DNA of 64,000 nucleotides, taken from assembly GCA_964551335.1 (NCBI GenBank), contig CAZKCO010000016.1:1-64000 (forward strand). Reading direction: 5' to 3'. The stretch's first letter is position 1. The number at the start of each line of letters is the position of its first letter. The translations under genes were made by a program, and so were the position numbers. Below the pieces are notes generated by a model. That model was not told where the DNA came from and did not search any database. It saw only the letters and a list, made by a program, of their open reading frames with translations. The DNA comes from Tunicatimonas sp964551335. Lineage in GTDB: Bacteria; Bacteroidota; Bacteroidia; Cytophagales; Cyclobacteriaceae. Of this stretch, positions 26,424-36,300 are shown piece by piece.

Positions 26424-26424
26424 T

Positions 26425-27486
26425 ATGAGGAGAAAAACGATATTAACGCTGCTTCCGTGTTTCTTCTTCATCAGCAGTTGCATAGAGCCCTTCACCTTTA
26501 CCCCCGAAGAACCGGTAGAGTTGCTGGTAGTAGATGGTCGTATTGATCAGTCAACGGGTCCCTATGTGCTGAGGCTATCCCGGACTTCTACCTTTGGGAC
26601 ACCTCCTATACCCGTGCTGGGTGCTCAGATTACTATTTACGATGACCAAGGCCAGCAGGAAGATTACTCCTTTGTACGACCGGGTGTGTATCAATCCAGT
26701 GGTAACGTAGTACAAGGAGAACCGGGACGTACCTACTACATCGAGATTAGATTAGATGAACAGGTCTACCAATCTCGCCCGCAAACCATGCCCCGACTAA
26801 TACAAGCCGATAGCGTTTACTTTGAAACTGAGGTAGAAACCTTGGTTACAGAAGAGGGCACTATTACAGAAGATAGACTCATTAATGTTTACGTGGATAC
26901 CCCAGCCAAACGACAAAATCAAGATGCTCATTTTCGTTGGTTATCCGATGTTAGCTACTCGGTTCTTGAACCTAACTGCGGCCCGTTGCATTCCCCGAAA
27001 TCATGTTATATTACCGACACTACTAACACCCAGGACATTATACTATTTAGCAGCGAGAATACCCAAACCGACCAGCTTAGTAGGTTTTTAGTAGCCACGG
27101 ACGACACCCGACCCCAGTATGCTTTCTCTACTCGGTACTACATAAATATCTATCAGTTCTCCATGACGCAAGAAGCATATGCGTACTGGGAAGATGTGAG
27201 AACAATCGCTAATCAGGAAGGAACTATCTTTGATCCTCCTCCCGCTCCTATACCCGGAAATATGTACAATACTAATGATCAAAGTGAAACTGTGCTAGGA
27301 TTTTTTGAAGCAACCGCTATTGATACCGCACGAACTGTCTTGTTCCGAGGCGATTTAGCTCCCTTACCAATTTCTGATTTCTGCGGATACGCGATTGGCT
27401 CTCAACCCAGCGACCCCCGTGCCTGCTGTAACTGTTTGCGCATAGATAAAAGTTCTACCGAAAGACCTGATTACTGGGATGAATAA
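26425..27486 (+). CDS. DUF4249 domain lipoprotein
   Basis: 353 residues from the ATG at 26425, two bases after the receptor's stop codon; the longer open frame upstream overlaps the receptor and is not the gene. It has a lipoprotein signal with ISSC and Cys19. The mature protein opens with VELLVVDGRIDQSTGPYVLRL, which is typical of DUF4249, followed by an Ig-like beta domain (GAQITIYDD, EPGRTYYIEIRL). A Cys-rich end (DPRACCNCLRID) suggests a disulphide or metal site. DUF4249 proteins accompany TonB receptors and are thought to be surface partners, by analogy with SusD. It overlaps the next gene by 8 bp, so translation is coupled. Confidence 0.85.
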   Translation: MRRKTILTLLPCFFFISSCIEPFTFTPEEPVELLVVDGRIDQSTGPYVLRLSRTSTFGTPPIPVLGAQITIYDDQGQQEDYSFVRPGVYQSSGNVVQGEPGRTYYIEIRLDEQVYQSRPQTMPRLIQADSVYFETEVETLVTEEGTITEDRLINVYVDTPAKRQNQDAHFRWLSDVSYSVLEPNCGPLHSPKSCYITDTTNTQDIILFSSENTQTDQLSRFLVATDDTRPQYAFSTRYYINIYQFSMTQEAYAYWEDVRTIANQEGTIFDPPPAPIPGNMYNTNDQSETVLGFFEATAIDTARTVLFRGDLAPLPISDFCGYAIGSQPSDPRACCNCLRIDKSSTERPDYWDE

Positions 27487-29227
27487 CGTGGATTTTGGTA
27501 TTGTTGAAACGCTTCAGCGAAGTTTATTAATCCTGTATATTGGATTAGTTACTACTATTACTGCTTCTGCCCAGTCAACCGCAGATAGTTCTAGCCCGCT
27601 ACCCGATCAACTTTATGTTCACCTCGATAAATCCTTTTATGCTACCAGTGAAACCATATGGTATAAAATATATTTCCTCCACCAGGATACGAACGAGATA
27701 AAAAGTAATATTATTTACTTGGATTTGATTAGTCCAACCGGAGAGATACTAATTCATCAAAAGTTATTGAGAACTCAATTTTACGCTCACGGTGAAATTA
27801 GTATACCTCCCGAATGGGAAGAAGGGTACTACACTCTTCGGTATTATACCCAATGGAATCTTAATTTTGGTAGTGAGGCCGTCTTCCTGCAACGTATTCC
27901 TATTTACAACCCCTGGAGCGAGAATTCGATTTCTTCCTCCAGCACACTATCAACGGTTCAGACATCAACTCAGCCCGATGAGCAGGATCTGAACATCAAC
28001 ATTCAGACTCATCAACCGGTATTTGGCAAAAATGATAGTGTACAAGTAACCCTGACGGTTACTGACGCCACCCAACAGCCTGTAAAAGCAAATCTATCTT
28101 TGGCTGTACTTGATACTGACCTGGTTACCTTAGATGAAGATACTGTCGTAAAGCTACCATCATTCACTAGCAGTTCAACCGTTCCCGGCTCTCTAAATTT
28201 TACGCCTGAAAAAACATTAAAATTACCGGTAACTTTAACTTCGCCTACCTCTTCGGAACCGGTGAACAGCCAATTTATATCGGTGTACAGAGTAGAAGAT
28301 CAAGCGTTTATTAATACTTCGGTAGAGCAGGGCGAGCTATCTGTTCCTCTGCCTAATTTCTACGGATCTCGAACTTTTCAGATACACAATCATAATCCTT
28401 TTCAGGCATCATCACCCAATGTAATTGTTCATAGTCTCCTGGATACTCTTTCTTCACCCAACGTACCTGATTCTTCTCCTCCAAGAACTCCTGAGGTAGA
28501 GCGATACTTGCGGCTTAGTAAATTACGGAATAAGCTTCACGAAATTTTTGGGTCAAATTCACCCGTCTACTCTAACAATTCTAAACCCGAAGCTACCGCC
28601 TTTGTCCCTAATAAGGCCTACTCAATAGATAAATTTCAATTGATGAAGACCGTTGAGGAGTTCATTGGTAATGTTTTAATCAAAGCCAGTATATCTTCTG
28701 ATAACGGTCAGAAGTCAGTTAGGCTTTTTGATCCAATTGAGCAACGATTTCTGGAGGATAGTCCTTGGTATATGATCAACGGGTACTTGACAACCCAGGA
28801 GGAAAAAGTATTGGCCATGCCCTTGACTCAAATAGAAAAAATAGAGATTTACCTTCAACCAGAAACAGTCGCGCAACAGTTTCCTTTTTTGATGGCTCGA
28901 GGAGGGGTAATCGCTATTTATACCAAAGACAAAAAACCGCCTACCGAGTTCATTACGGAACGTAATACCTTTACTTGGCAGGGTTTTCACTCTCCTCAAC
29001 CCTTCAATAGGCCAGAATTTAGGCCAGATCAGAATGATAAGTTACCTGATTTTCGACCTTTAGTTTACTGGGAGCCGATTATAAAAACTGATGAGTTAGG
29101 AAAAGCAGTTGTTACGTTTCCTACCTCCAAAGCTATTGGCCAATTTACAATACAGGTGGAGGGGGCCTCTACTAAAGGTGATTTTGGGACGGCTGAAACT
29201 AGCTATCAGACTCAGTTTTCACCTTAA
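27479..29227 (+). CDS. Secreted MG2-like protein with degenerate TonB plug-like segment
   Basis: 582 residues with an N-terminal signal peptide (cleavage near TASAQ). Residues about 40-150 (LYVHLDKSFYATSETIWYKI) match the macroglobulin-like (MG2) domain found in a Bacteroidota family that usually continues into a TonB plug and further domains. Near residues 465-505, IEKIEIYLQPE and ARGGVIAIYTK resemble the end of a plug domain, but the rest of the plug is missing. The family is usually longer (about 800 residues or more), so this looks shortened internally. It is the third gene of the receptor-DUF4249 operon (8-bp overlap), and a role in the same uptake or adhesion system is inferred. A perfect palindrome follows the stop. 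Confidence 0.7.
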   Translation: MNNVDFGIVETLQRSLLILYIGLVTTITASAQSTADSSSPLPDQLYVHLDKSFYATSETIWYKIYFLHQDTNEIKSNIIYLDLISPTGEILIHQKLLRTQFYAHGEISIPPEWEEGYYTLRYYTQWNLNFGSEAVFLQRIPIYNPWSENSISSSSTLSTVQTSTQPDEQDLNINIQTHQPVFGKNDSVQVTLTVTDATQQPVKANLSLAVLDTDLVTLDEDTVVKLPSFTSSSTVPGSLNFTPEKTLKLPVTLTSPTSSEPVNSQFISVYRVEDQAFINTSVEQGELSVPLPNFYGSRTFQIHNHNPFQASSPNVIVHSLLDTLSSPNVPDSSPPRTPEVERYLRLSKLRNKLHEIFGSNSPVYSNNSKPEATAFVPNKAYSIDKFQLMKTVEEFIGNVLIKASISSDNGQKSVRLFDPIEQRFLEDSPWYMINGYLTTQEEKVLAMPLTQIEKIEIYLQPETVAQQFPFLMARGGVIAIYTKDKKPPTEFITERNTFTWQGFHSPQPFNRPEFRPDQNDKLPDFRPLVYWEPIIKTDELGKAVVTFPTSKAIGQFTIQVEGASTKGDFGTAETSYQTQFSP

Positions 29228-29231
29228 AGAG

Positions 29232-29259
29232 GTAGGAACACGATTAATCGTGTTCCTAC
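29232..29259. terminator. 28-bp perfect palindrome between convergent genes
   Basis: The arm GTAGGAACACGATT is followed by its exact complement, giving a 14-bp stem with no true loop (about 12 bp with a 4-nt turn). It lies 4 nt after the stop of the plus-strand gene and 19 nt after the stop of the minus-strand gene. A T-run, ATTTTT, lies downstream on the plus strand at 29275-29280. It is probably a shared bidirectional terminator. Confidence 0.55.
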
Positions 29260-29278
29260 AAGGTCATCTACCTTATTT

Positions 29279-32200
29279 TTAGCGATTCGAGGATAGTTCT
29301 CCTTCAGGCGGTTGAATGGTGAAGATCTGAGGAGAATTGTCGTTACGTATCGCCCACAATTGAGCTTTATTTCCCACCTTTACTAACGTCAGGTCTCTAA
29401 TTTCACCCGAAAAAAATAGTCCGGATTTGTTGGTAGCTACCGGGGTAAACTGCCCTTTTCCCGTTCCTTTCAGAAACAGACCGTGGCTAGCATCGTAGAT
29501 ACCTACTTCTGGTTTGGCCGCATAAAAATTTCCTCCTAATACAATATCCGGAATCTGGTCATTATCGAAATCGGCTACGCTAATGCCGTAAGTAGGCGAG
29601 AACTGAGCCTCCACCGGAAGAGGCATAACCGTAAACTTCCCGTCGCCCTGATTAATCAGTACACTGGTAGCCATTTCGTAGGCGGGCAGTTTTGTAGCTT
29701 TTTCTAACTGCTCCGGTGAAAATATTTCTTCTATGGTCTGCTCCTTATAACTGGCGTATTTCAGATATTTCTTTTTCAGACTAGGCATCTGCATTACCAA
29801 ATCGTGCTTTAATACCAGTGGATAAGGTTTGTCTTGGTTGAATACCGTAATAATTTGTTCAGCCGTACCATTGCGGTCGAAATCATTAGTATACATCGTA
29901 ACGGGCTTCTCCCGACTAGCTTTAAAGCGGGAATTCAATCCGTGATTCCCTACTATAAAATCCATATCGCCGTCCCGGTCCAGGTCTTCGCCCACGATGG
30001 TATTCCACCACCCGTTGCTTTCGCCTAATCCAGCAGCTTCCGTAACTTTAACTAGCTTTCCGCTTTCGTTTTTGAATACGCTAATCGGCATCCACTCTCC
30101 TACTATTAAAAGGTCATCATCCTGATCACCATCAATATCGCTCCAGACAGCGTCGGTAATCATTCCTAGCTTCTTTAGCTCCGGTGCCAGTTCATCCGTT
30201 ACATTCTGAAACCTTCCTCGGCCATCATTTTGCAATAGGTAACCATCCACCGGTACTCCGTACAGAAAAGGTCTTAGGCGAAGTCCTACAAATAAATCCT
30301 GGTCGCCATCACCATCATAGTCGGTAGCGGCTACTGCCCCGGTACTTTCAAAGCGGGAGGTAGGCAGTAGCTGGTCAGATTTGGTGAAATTACCCTGGCC
30401 ATCGTTGAGGTATAGTCGATCAATCAACGCGGAAGAACTACTCGGAAATTCATTACCTCCACTGGCTACGTACAGGTCTAAGTCCCTATCACCATCAGCA
30501 TCAAAAAGTAATGCATCGGTATCTTCACTAACTTTATCCTTGAAGAAAACCTCTGAGGAACGGGAAGCAAACTTTCCTCCTGGCTGCTGCACCAGCAATA
30601 CACCAGCCTGATCTTTGGCCCCACCTAAAAACACATCCGTTAGTCCGTCGCCGTTCACATCTCCCTGAGCCAAAGCAGGTCCTTCACGAGAGAGCATATG
30701 AAACAGCAGGCGGTCGCGATCGAAGTCCACAAAATCATTTTCCTCATGAACAAACCATGGTTCTTTCGCTTCAACTTCAGCGAATAGAGGCCCGTTGCTA
30801 TCCGGAACCGGGCTATTTAATTCTTGAGCATCTTTCTGATGTAGCGTAAGAGTTTGATCTACTTTTGGATTTTCTACAATTGTTACTTTACCATTGGGCC
30901 ATCGTACTTCTACTGTGTCAATTTCGGTAAGCAAACCTAATCCAAAGTTAAGCCGATGATCCACGGTAGACTGAAACCCTCGCACCGGCATTTGCTCCTG
31001 ATAAAAAAGCTTTCCCCCGGTCTTCACCCGAACTTGGGCTCCAAAAGCATACTGGTTTTCACCTTCCCCTACCAAGGTTAACTTCAAATAATGATGATTG
31101 AGCAAAGCATTGGCATTGTTGCGATAGATAAAGGCCGGCATGTTCACGTTATTGACCACCAAATCCAGGTCGCCATCATTATCCAGGTCACCGTAAGCAG
31201 AACCATTAGAATGGCTAGGTTGCTTCATACCCCATTCGTCCGCCTTGTCGGTAAACGAGTAGTTGCCCTCGCCTACGAACATGTAATTAGGAATACGCTC
31301 GGAGGGAATAGCATCAATTAACTGTTTGAAGTCAACTTTCCGATCACCCGCAATAACCAGCTTCATGGTTTCTTCATTGGAAATATACTGGATATAGTCT
31401 TGGTCGGTAAGGTCTTGGTATATACCATTAGCGACAAAGATGTCTTTATATCCATCGTTATTATAGTCGGCTATCAGAGCTCCCCAGCTCCAGTCGGTAG
31501 CATGCACCCCGGCCAGGCGGCCTATTTCACTGAATTTTACCTGTTTGTTTTCAGGATCAGTGCTCACCGGGATATTCAGTTGCAACATGTTACGCGTAAA
31601 CTGGTGGTAGTAACCGTTTTTCACATTATACTGGTAGCGATCCCAGTTCTCGAAGGTAGTTTTGGTCTTTAATCGCCGCTCTTCCGACGGAAGCATTTCC
31701 GTCACGAAAATGTCAGGATAGCCGTCGTTATTTATGTCGGCCATATCGGCTCCCATCGATGCTCCGCTGATGGAGTACATCTGATTTTCCAGGTCTTCAG
31801 TAAAAGTACCGTCCTGGTTGTTTATATAGATGTAATCGCGCTCAAAGAAATCGTTAGACACGTAGATATCCTGCCAGCCATCCTGGTTCAGATCGCCTAC
31901 GGTTACGCCCAGCCCAAAACCAATAACACTTCCGTAAATTCCCGCTTCTTCACTTACATCCGTAAAACTTTCACCATCATTTCTGAATAGCTTATCCCCA
32001 CCAACCGGGTCACGTTTGGGCCGCTCATTTTTGCGCAGATTAAAGCTGCCAATAGCCTGATAGGAGTTATTGAGCAGGTACATGTCCAGGTCACCATCTT
32101 TGTCGTAATCGAAGAAGGCGGCGTGGGTAGAATAGCCCTGATCGGCTAAACCGTAAGCTTCCGCACTTTCGGTAAACGTAACTTTGCCTTCCTCGTCCTC

Positions 32201-32692
32201 ACCATTGTTGATGTATAGTTCGTTTTGCTTATTATCCCCATCAATATCACCCGAATTACACACATAAATATCCAGCCAGCCGTCGCCATTTACGTCGGCC
32301 ATGCTCACTCCGGTTGACCAAGCCCTTTCTCCCGCTACGTCGGCCTGTTTAGTAATATCCGCGAACTGGAAATCTCCTTCATTGAGGTAAAGTCGGTTAG
32401 ATTTCATATTGGCCGTAAAATAAATATCTACTAGGCCGTCTTGGTTGATATCGCCCAACGCTACCCCTCCTCCATTATAAAAGTTACGATAAGTATAAAT
32501 ATTAAAATCTTCATCGTACTCGAGCTGATTGGTGAACTTAATGTTAGTCTCGGAAGATTGCAGCAAAGTAAATAAACTACTTGATTCTTCCTCGGACGGA
32601 GAAGAACTGCAAGCGGCCATTACAGCGGCTGTAATCGCCAGCGTAACTGATTTTAGCAATTTTCTATATACCCACCTTTTGCTATCTTTCAT
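29279..32692 (-). CDS. FG-GAP/VCBS repeat lipoprotein with ASPIC-UnbV domain (copy 2)
   Basis: 1137 residues. Lipoprotein signal with MAAC, Cys28, preceded by a longer basic n-region. The architecture is two FG-GAP propeller regions around an ASPIC/UnbV domain (AFGAQVRVKTGG, FQSTVDHRLNFGLG, VEVRWPNG). Calcium-loop repeats are frequent (DVNGDGWLDIYV, DYDKDGDLDMYL, DLDNDGDLDLVV, DVNGDGLTDVFL). It is closely similar along its length to copy 3 (33309-36671), including the N-terminal YTYRNFYNGGGVALGDIN and the central FDRDRLLFHMLSREGPA, so these two arose by a fairly recent duplication. It is the last gene of a minus-strand run. Surface location is inferred from the lipobox and family. Confidence 0.9.
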   Translation of the reverse strand: MKDSKRWVYRKLLKSVTLAITAAVMAACSSSPSEEESSSLFTLLQSSETNIKFTNQLEYDEDFNIYTYRNFYNGGGVALGDINQDGLVDIYFTANMKSNRLYLNEGDFQFADITKQADVAGERAWSTGVSMADVNGDGWLDIYVCNSGDIDGDNKQNELYINNGEDEEGKVTFTESAEAYGLADQGYSTHAAFFDYDKDGDLDMYLLNNSYQAIGSFNLRKNERPKRDPVGGDKLFRNDGESFTDVSEEAGIYGSVIGFGLGVTVGDLNQDGWQDIYVSNDFFERDYIYINNQDGTFTEDLENQMYSISGASMGADMADINNDGYPDIFVTEMLPSEERRLKTKTTFENWDRYQYNVKNGYYHQFTRNMLQLNIPVSTDPENKQVKFSEIGRLAGVHATDWSWGALIADYNNDGYKDIFVANGIYQDLTDQDYIQYISNEETMKLVIAGDRKVDFKQLIDAIPSERIPNYMFVGEGNYSFTDKADEWGMKQPSHSNGSAYGDLDNDGDLDLVVNNVNMPAFIYRNNANALLNHHYLKLTLVGEGENQYAFGAQVRVKTGGKLFYQEQMPVRGFQSTVDHRLNFGLGLLTEIDTVEVRWPNGKVTIVENPKVDQTLTLHQKDAQELNSPVPDSNGPLFAEVEAKEPWFVHEENDFVDFDRDRLLFHMLSREGPALAQGDVNGDGLTDVFLGGAKDQAGVLLVQQPGGKFASRSSEVFFKDKVSEDTDALLFDADGDRDLDLYVASGGNEFPSSSSALIDRLYLNDGQGNFTKSDQLLPTSRFESTGAVAATDYDGDGDQDLFVGLRLRPFLYGVPVDGYLLQNDGRGRFQNVTDELAPELKKLGMITDAVWSDIDGDQDDDLLIVGEWMPISVFKNESGKLVKVTEAAGLGESNGWWNTIVGEDLDRDGDMDFIVGNHGLNSRFKASREKPVTMYTNDFDRNGTAEQIITVFNQDKPYPLVLKHDLVMQMPSLKKKYLKYASYKEQTIEEIFSPEQLEKATKLPAYEMATSVLINQGDGKFTVMPLPVEAQFSPTYGISVADFDNDQIPDIVLGGNFYAAKPEVGIYDASHGLFLKGTGKGQFTPVATNKSGLFFSGEIRDLTLVKVGNKAQLWAIRNDNSPQIFTIQPPEGELSSNR

Positions 32693-32721
32693 CTTGGTTT
32701 TATATGATTCAGATATCTCTA

Positions 32722-33312
32722 CTATCCACTCGTCTCTTCATCGGCTTGCTCAATGGTCAGGTCGGTGAACATCACCATTACGTTAGATTCGTTTTCTTTG
32801 AAGATACTAATCCGTCGGTTTCCGTCTATTCTTACGTAGGCGGTTCCGTGTATCGGGTGGGTTACGTCCATGAACTCCTCGCCGTACCACTCTTGCATCA
32901 GTTGCAGTACATCCAGTTGTAAGCTATCCGCCTGAAGTTCTTTATTCCAGGGCGCCCAGGCATCGTACTTAAATCTCACTGGCATTTCATGAATTATATC
33001 TCCGTGAAAGTTGGGGTAAAAGTTCATCGTAGCCGGATGCTTTAGTTCGTCTTCCAGACGATATTCTACTGAGGTGTTTCCCGTTCCCTGCCGTATTAAC
33101 CCCTGTTTGTTTAACTCCCAGCATTGGGCGTAAAAATTCTTTGAAGTCATGCCTAACGTTAGTCCCAGAAACAAGCTATCCTGCCGTACTCCAGAGGCTA
33201 ATTCCCGCTCAACCCAGTTTTCGTATTTTGCTTTTTTAGAGCAACTACCTAATATTAATAGCAGTAGTGCTACTCCCAATAAATACTTTCCCATAAAACG
33301 CTCTTTACTCAC
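32722..33312 (-). CDS. Hypothetical lipoprotein between two VCBS-repeat genes
   Basis: 196 residues counted from a GTG at 33312 that overlaps the TGA stop of the upstream gene (GTGA), suggesting translational coupling; an ATG six codons later (33294) is an alternative. Lipobox ILGSC, Cys24 from the GTG. The mature part contains LGMTSKNFYAQCWELNKQG, a pattern that resembles substrate-affinity or SmpA/BamE-like small periplasmic folds only loosely, then a beta-rich region (VEYRLEDELKHPATMNFYP) and VRIDGNRRISIF. I recognise no family. Its position between duplicated VCBS genes, 29 bp before copy 2, suggests it belongs to the same transcription unit and surface assembly. Confidence 0.72.
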   Translation of the reverse strand: MSKERFMGKYLLGVALLLLILGSCSKKAKYENWVERELASGVRQDSLFLGLTLGMTSKNFYAQCWELNKQGLIRQGTGNTSVEYRLEDELKHPATMNFYPNFHGDIIHEMPVRFKYDAWAPWNKELQADSLQLDVLQLMQEWYGEEFMDVTHPIHGTAYVRIDGNRRISIFKENESNVMVMFTDLTIEQADEETSG

Positions 33313-36300
33313 TTCATTTGAATGTCGGGGTATTTTCGACTTATTTTCTTGAATACCGCCAATGGCGCGTTATTTCTAAGTGCTATCCATAGCGTGTCTC
33401 TATCTCCCTTTAATGCTACCCAATGCTTTATTTCTCCTTTTATACTTAACCCGCTTACTGTGGAGTTCACTGTTTCCCAGTCTTTTTCTCGGTTAATCAG
33501 CAGTACTCCGTAACTAGCATCATACTGACCTACTTCGGGCTTAGCGCCTAAAAAGTTACCGCCCAATAACAAATCCGGTTGCTCGTCATCATTCATATCT
33601 TGAACTGCTATGGCCTGCACCGGTGATAGCTGCGCTTCAATCGGAAGGGTTTCTCTTCTGAACTGCCCTCCTTCGTTGTAGAATACGCTACTTTCCAACA
33701 TACAGGCATTAAGACGAATAGCTCCTTCTCGTTGCTGTGGACTAAAGATATCTTCTACTGTTTTGCTTTGATAATTAGCGTATTTCAAAAACCGTTTTTT
33801 TAACTGCGGAACCTGCATTACCAAATCGTGCCGCAGTACTAACGGGTACGCTTGCTTTCCGTTGTAAGTAGTTATAATCTGCTCGGCAGTACCGTTACGG
33901 TCGAAATCGTTCACCCAAAGGCTCACTGGCTGGTCCGGACTCGCTTTAAAACGGGAGTTCAACCCGTGGTTTCCCGCTACAATGTCGTAGTCGCCATCCT
34001 GGTCCAGATCAGCAACTTCTACGCAGTTCCACCAGCCTTCACTACCGGCCAGTCCCCACGCATCACTTTTGTTGACTAGTTTTCCTTGTTCGTTTACAAA
34101 CAGCTGAACGCTCATCCACTCCCCTACAATTATTAAATCCAGGTCTTCGTCCTGGTCTATGTCTACCCATTTGCTATCGGTAATCATACCAATCTCCTTC
34201 AGGCTGGGAGCTATCTGATTCGTCACATCCTGGAACTTACCTTGTCCGTCATTTTCTAATAAGTAACCCGAAACCGGCACGCCGTACAAAAAAGGCCGCA
34301 GCCGCATACCAACGAACAAATCTTTATCACCATCCTGATCGTAATCGGCAGCCGCAACCGTACCGGTACTTTCGAAGCGGTAGGCCAGCGCATCCGGATT
34401 TCGCTTAAAACCACCTTCTCCACTATTTATGTAAAGTCGGTCGGCCAGCGCCGATGAAGTGCTAGGAAATTCATTTCCTCCTGAGCCTACGTAGAGGTCA
34501 AGATCGCCATCACCATCGGCATCAAATAAAGTAGCATCTACATCCTCACTAATTTTATCCGCCTCAAAGGCAGCGATTGGTTTTTGCTTAAACTGACCAT
34601 TGGGCTGCTGAACGAATAATTCTCCAGCCTGATCCTTGGCTCCCCCTACGTATATGTCATCTTTACGATCCCCATTCACGTCACCTATCGCCACTGCCGG
34701 GCCTTCGCGCGAGAGCATATGAAATAGCAAGCGGTCCCGATCAAAATCCACGAAATCATTTTCTTGGTGAACGTAGTTTAGTCCTAACTTCTTACCTTCC
34801 ACTTCGGTAAACCAAACACTTGAGTTATCTTCCTTAACTACGTCTTTTTGCCTTTCTTTGGCCTTAGCCTGCTGAAGAATTACTTCCTGATTAGTAGGTA
34901 TATTCTGCTGTTTGGATACCCGGCCATCGGGCCATAAGACCACTATTGAATCCAGCTCCGCTATCGTTCCCAACCCGAACAACAATCGCAAATCTACGCT
35001 GGACTGAAAACCTCTTTGGGGGGATTGTTCTTGATAAAATAGCTTTCCATTTGACCACAGGCTTAACTGCGCTCCTACTGCGTTTCTATTGTTTCCTTCT
35101 CCTTGCAACACCACGCGTAGCCAGTGATGATCATTAAGTGTATCGGCCTGATTACGGTACACAAAGGCTGGCATATTCACATTATTAACCACCAAATCCA
35201 GGTCGCCATCATTGTCCAAATCGCCGTAGGCAGACCCATTGGAGTGGCTGGGGGTAGCCAACCCCCAATCTTCGGCAATATTCTCGAATTCCCAATTTCC
35301 AGTATGCCGGAACAGATAGTTGGGAATTTTCTCGGACGGAATGGAGTCGATCAACTGTTTGATTACAGCATTCTCCCGAGTCAAGATAGCTCGTACGGTG
35401 TTAGGATCACCCATGAATTGAATGTAATCCTGGTTAAGCAAATCTTTATAAATCCCGTTAGCGACAAAAATATCTTTGTGCCCGTCATTGTCGAAATCCG
35501 CCATCAAAGCTCCCCAGCTCCAGTCAGTAGCGTGCACTCCGGCCAACCTTCCTATCTCACTAAACGTATTGTTCCCGTTATTCCGCTGGAGCACGTTGCG
35601 GGGAAACTGGCGATAGTAGCCGTTTTCCAAGTTCATTTGAAACTTATCGTAGCTCTCGAACTGAACAGTAGTTTTAATTCGATGCTCCTGCTCCGGAAGC
35701 ATCTCCGTTACATAAATTTCGGGATAGCCATCGTGGTTGAGATCAGCCATATCTGCTCCCATCGATCCTAAACTTATCTCCTGCATCTGTTCCTCCAGCA
35801 CCTCGGCAAAAGTGCCATTCTGCTGGTTGATATATAGGTAATCGCGTTCAAAGAAGTCGTTGGAGACAAACAGGTCGGGCCAGCCATCACGATTAACATC
35901 TCCTACCGTTACTCCCAACCCAAAGCCGATCATACTGCCGTAAATACCGGCTTCTTCGCTTACATCAGTAAATAATTTGCCTTCATTTTTGTAAAGCTTA
36001 TTCCCTCCCAGAGGGTCACGAATTTCTCGTTGGCCGGGGCGAAGATCATACCCGCCTACCGAACGAATGGAATTGTTGAGCAAGTAACAATCCAGGTCGC
36101 CATCGCGGTCGTAATCAAAAAAGGCAGCGTGTATAGAAAGACCCACATCAGCTATTCCATACTCCTTAGCCTGTTCGGTAAAGGTTACCAGACCGTCTTC
36201 CTGAGGGCCATTGTTGATAAACAGTTCGTTATGGCGATTTTCTCCCTCAACGCTTCCTGATTTACACACGTAAATATCCAGCCACCCATCTCCATTTATA

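Noticed and set aside
26221..26424. N-terminal extension of the DUF4249 gene
   Set aside because: It overlaps the end of the TonB receptor in another frame; the ATG at 26425 gives a proper lipoprotein signal right after the receptor stop.
35124..35771. 215-codon frame antisense to VCBS copy 3
   Set aside because: Repeated IVIQV-like residues are simply the antisense of the DxDxDG repeats; similar shadows occur opposite the other copies.
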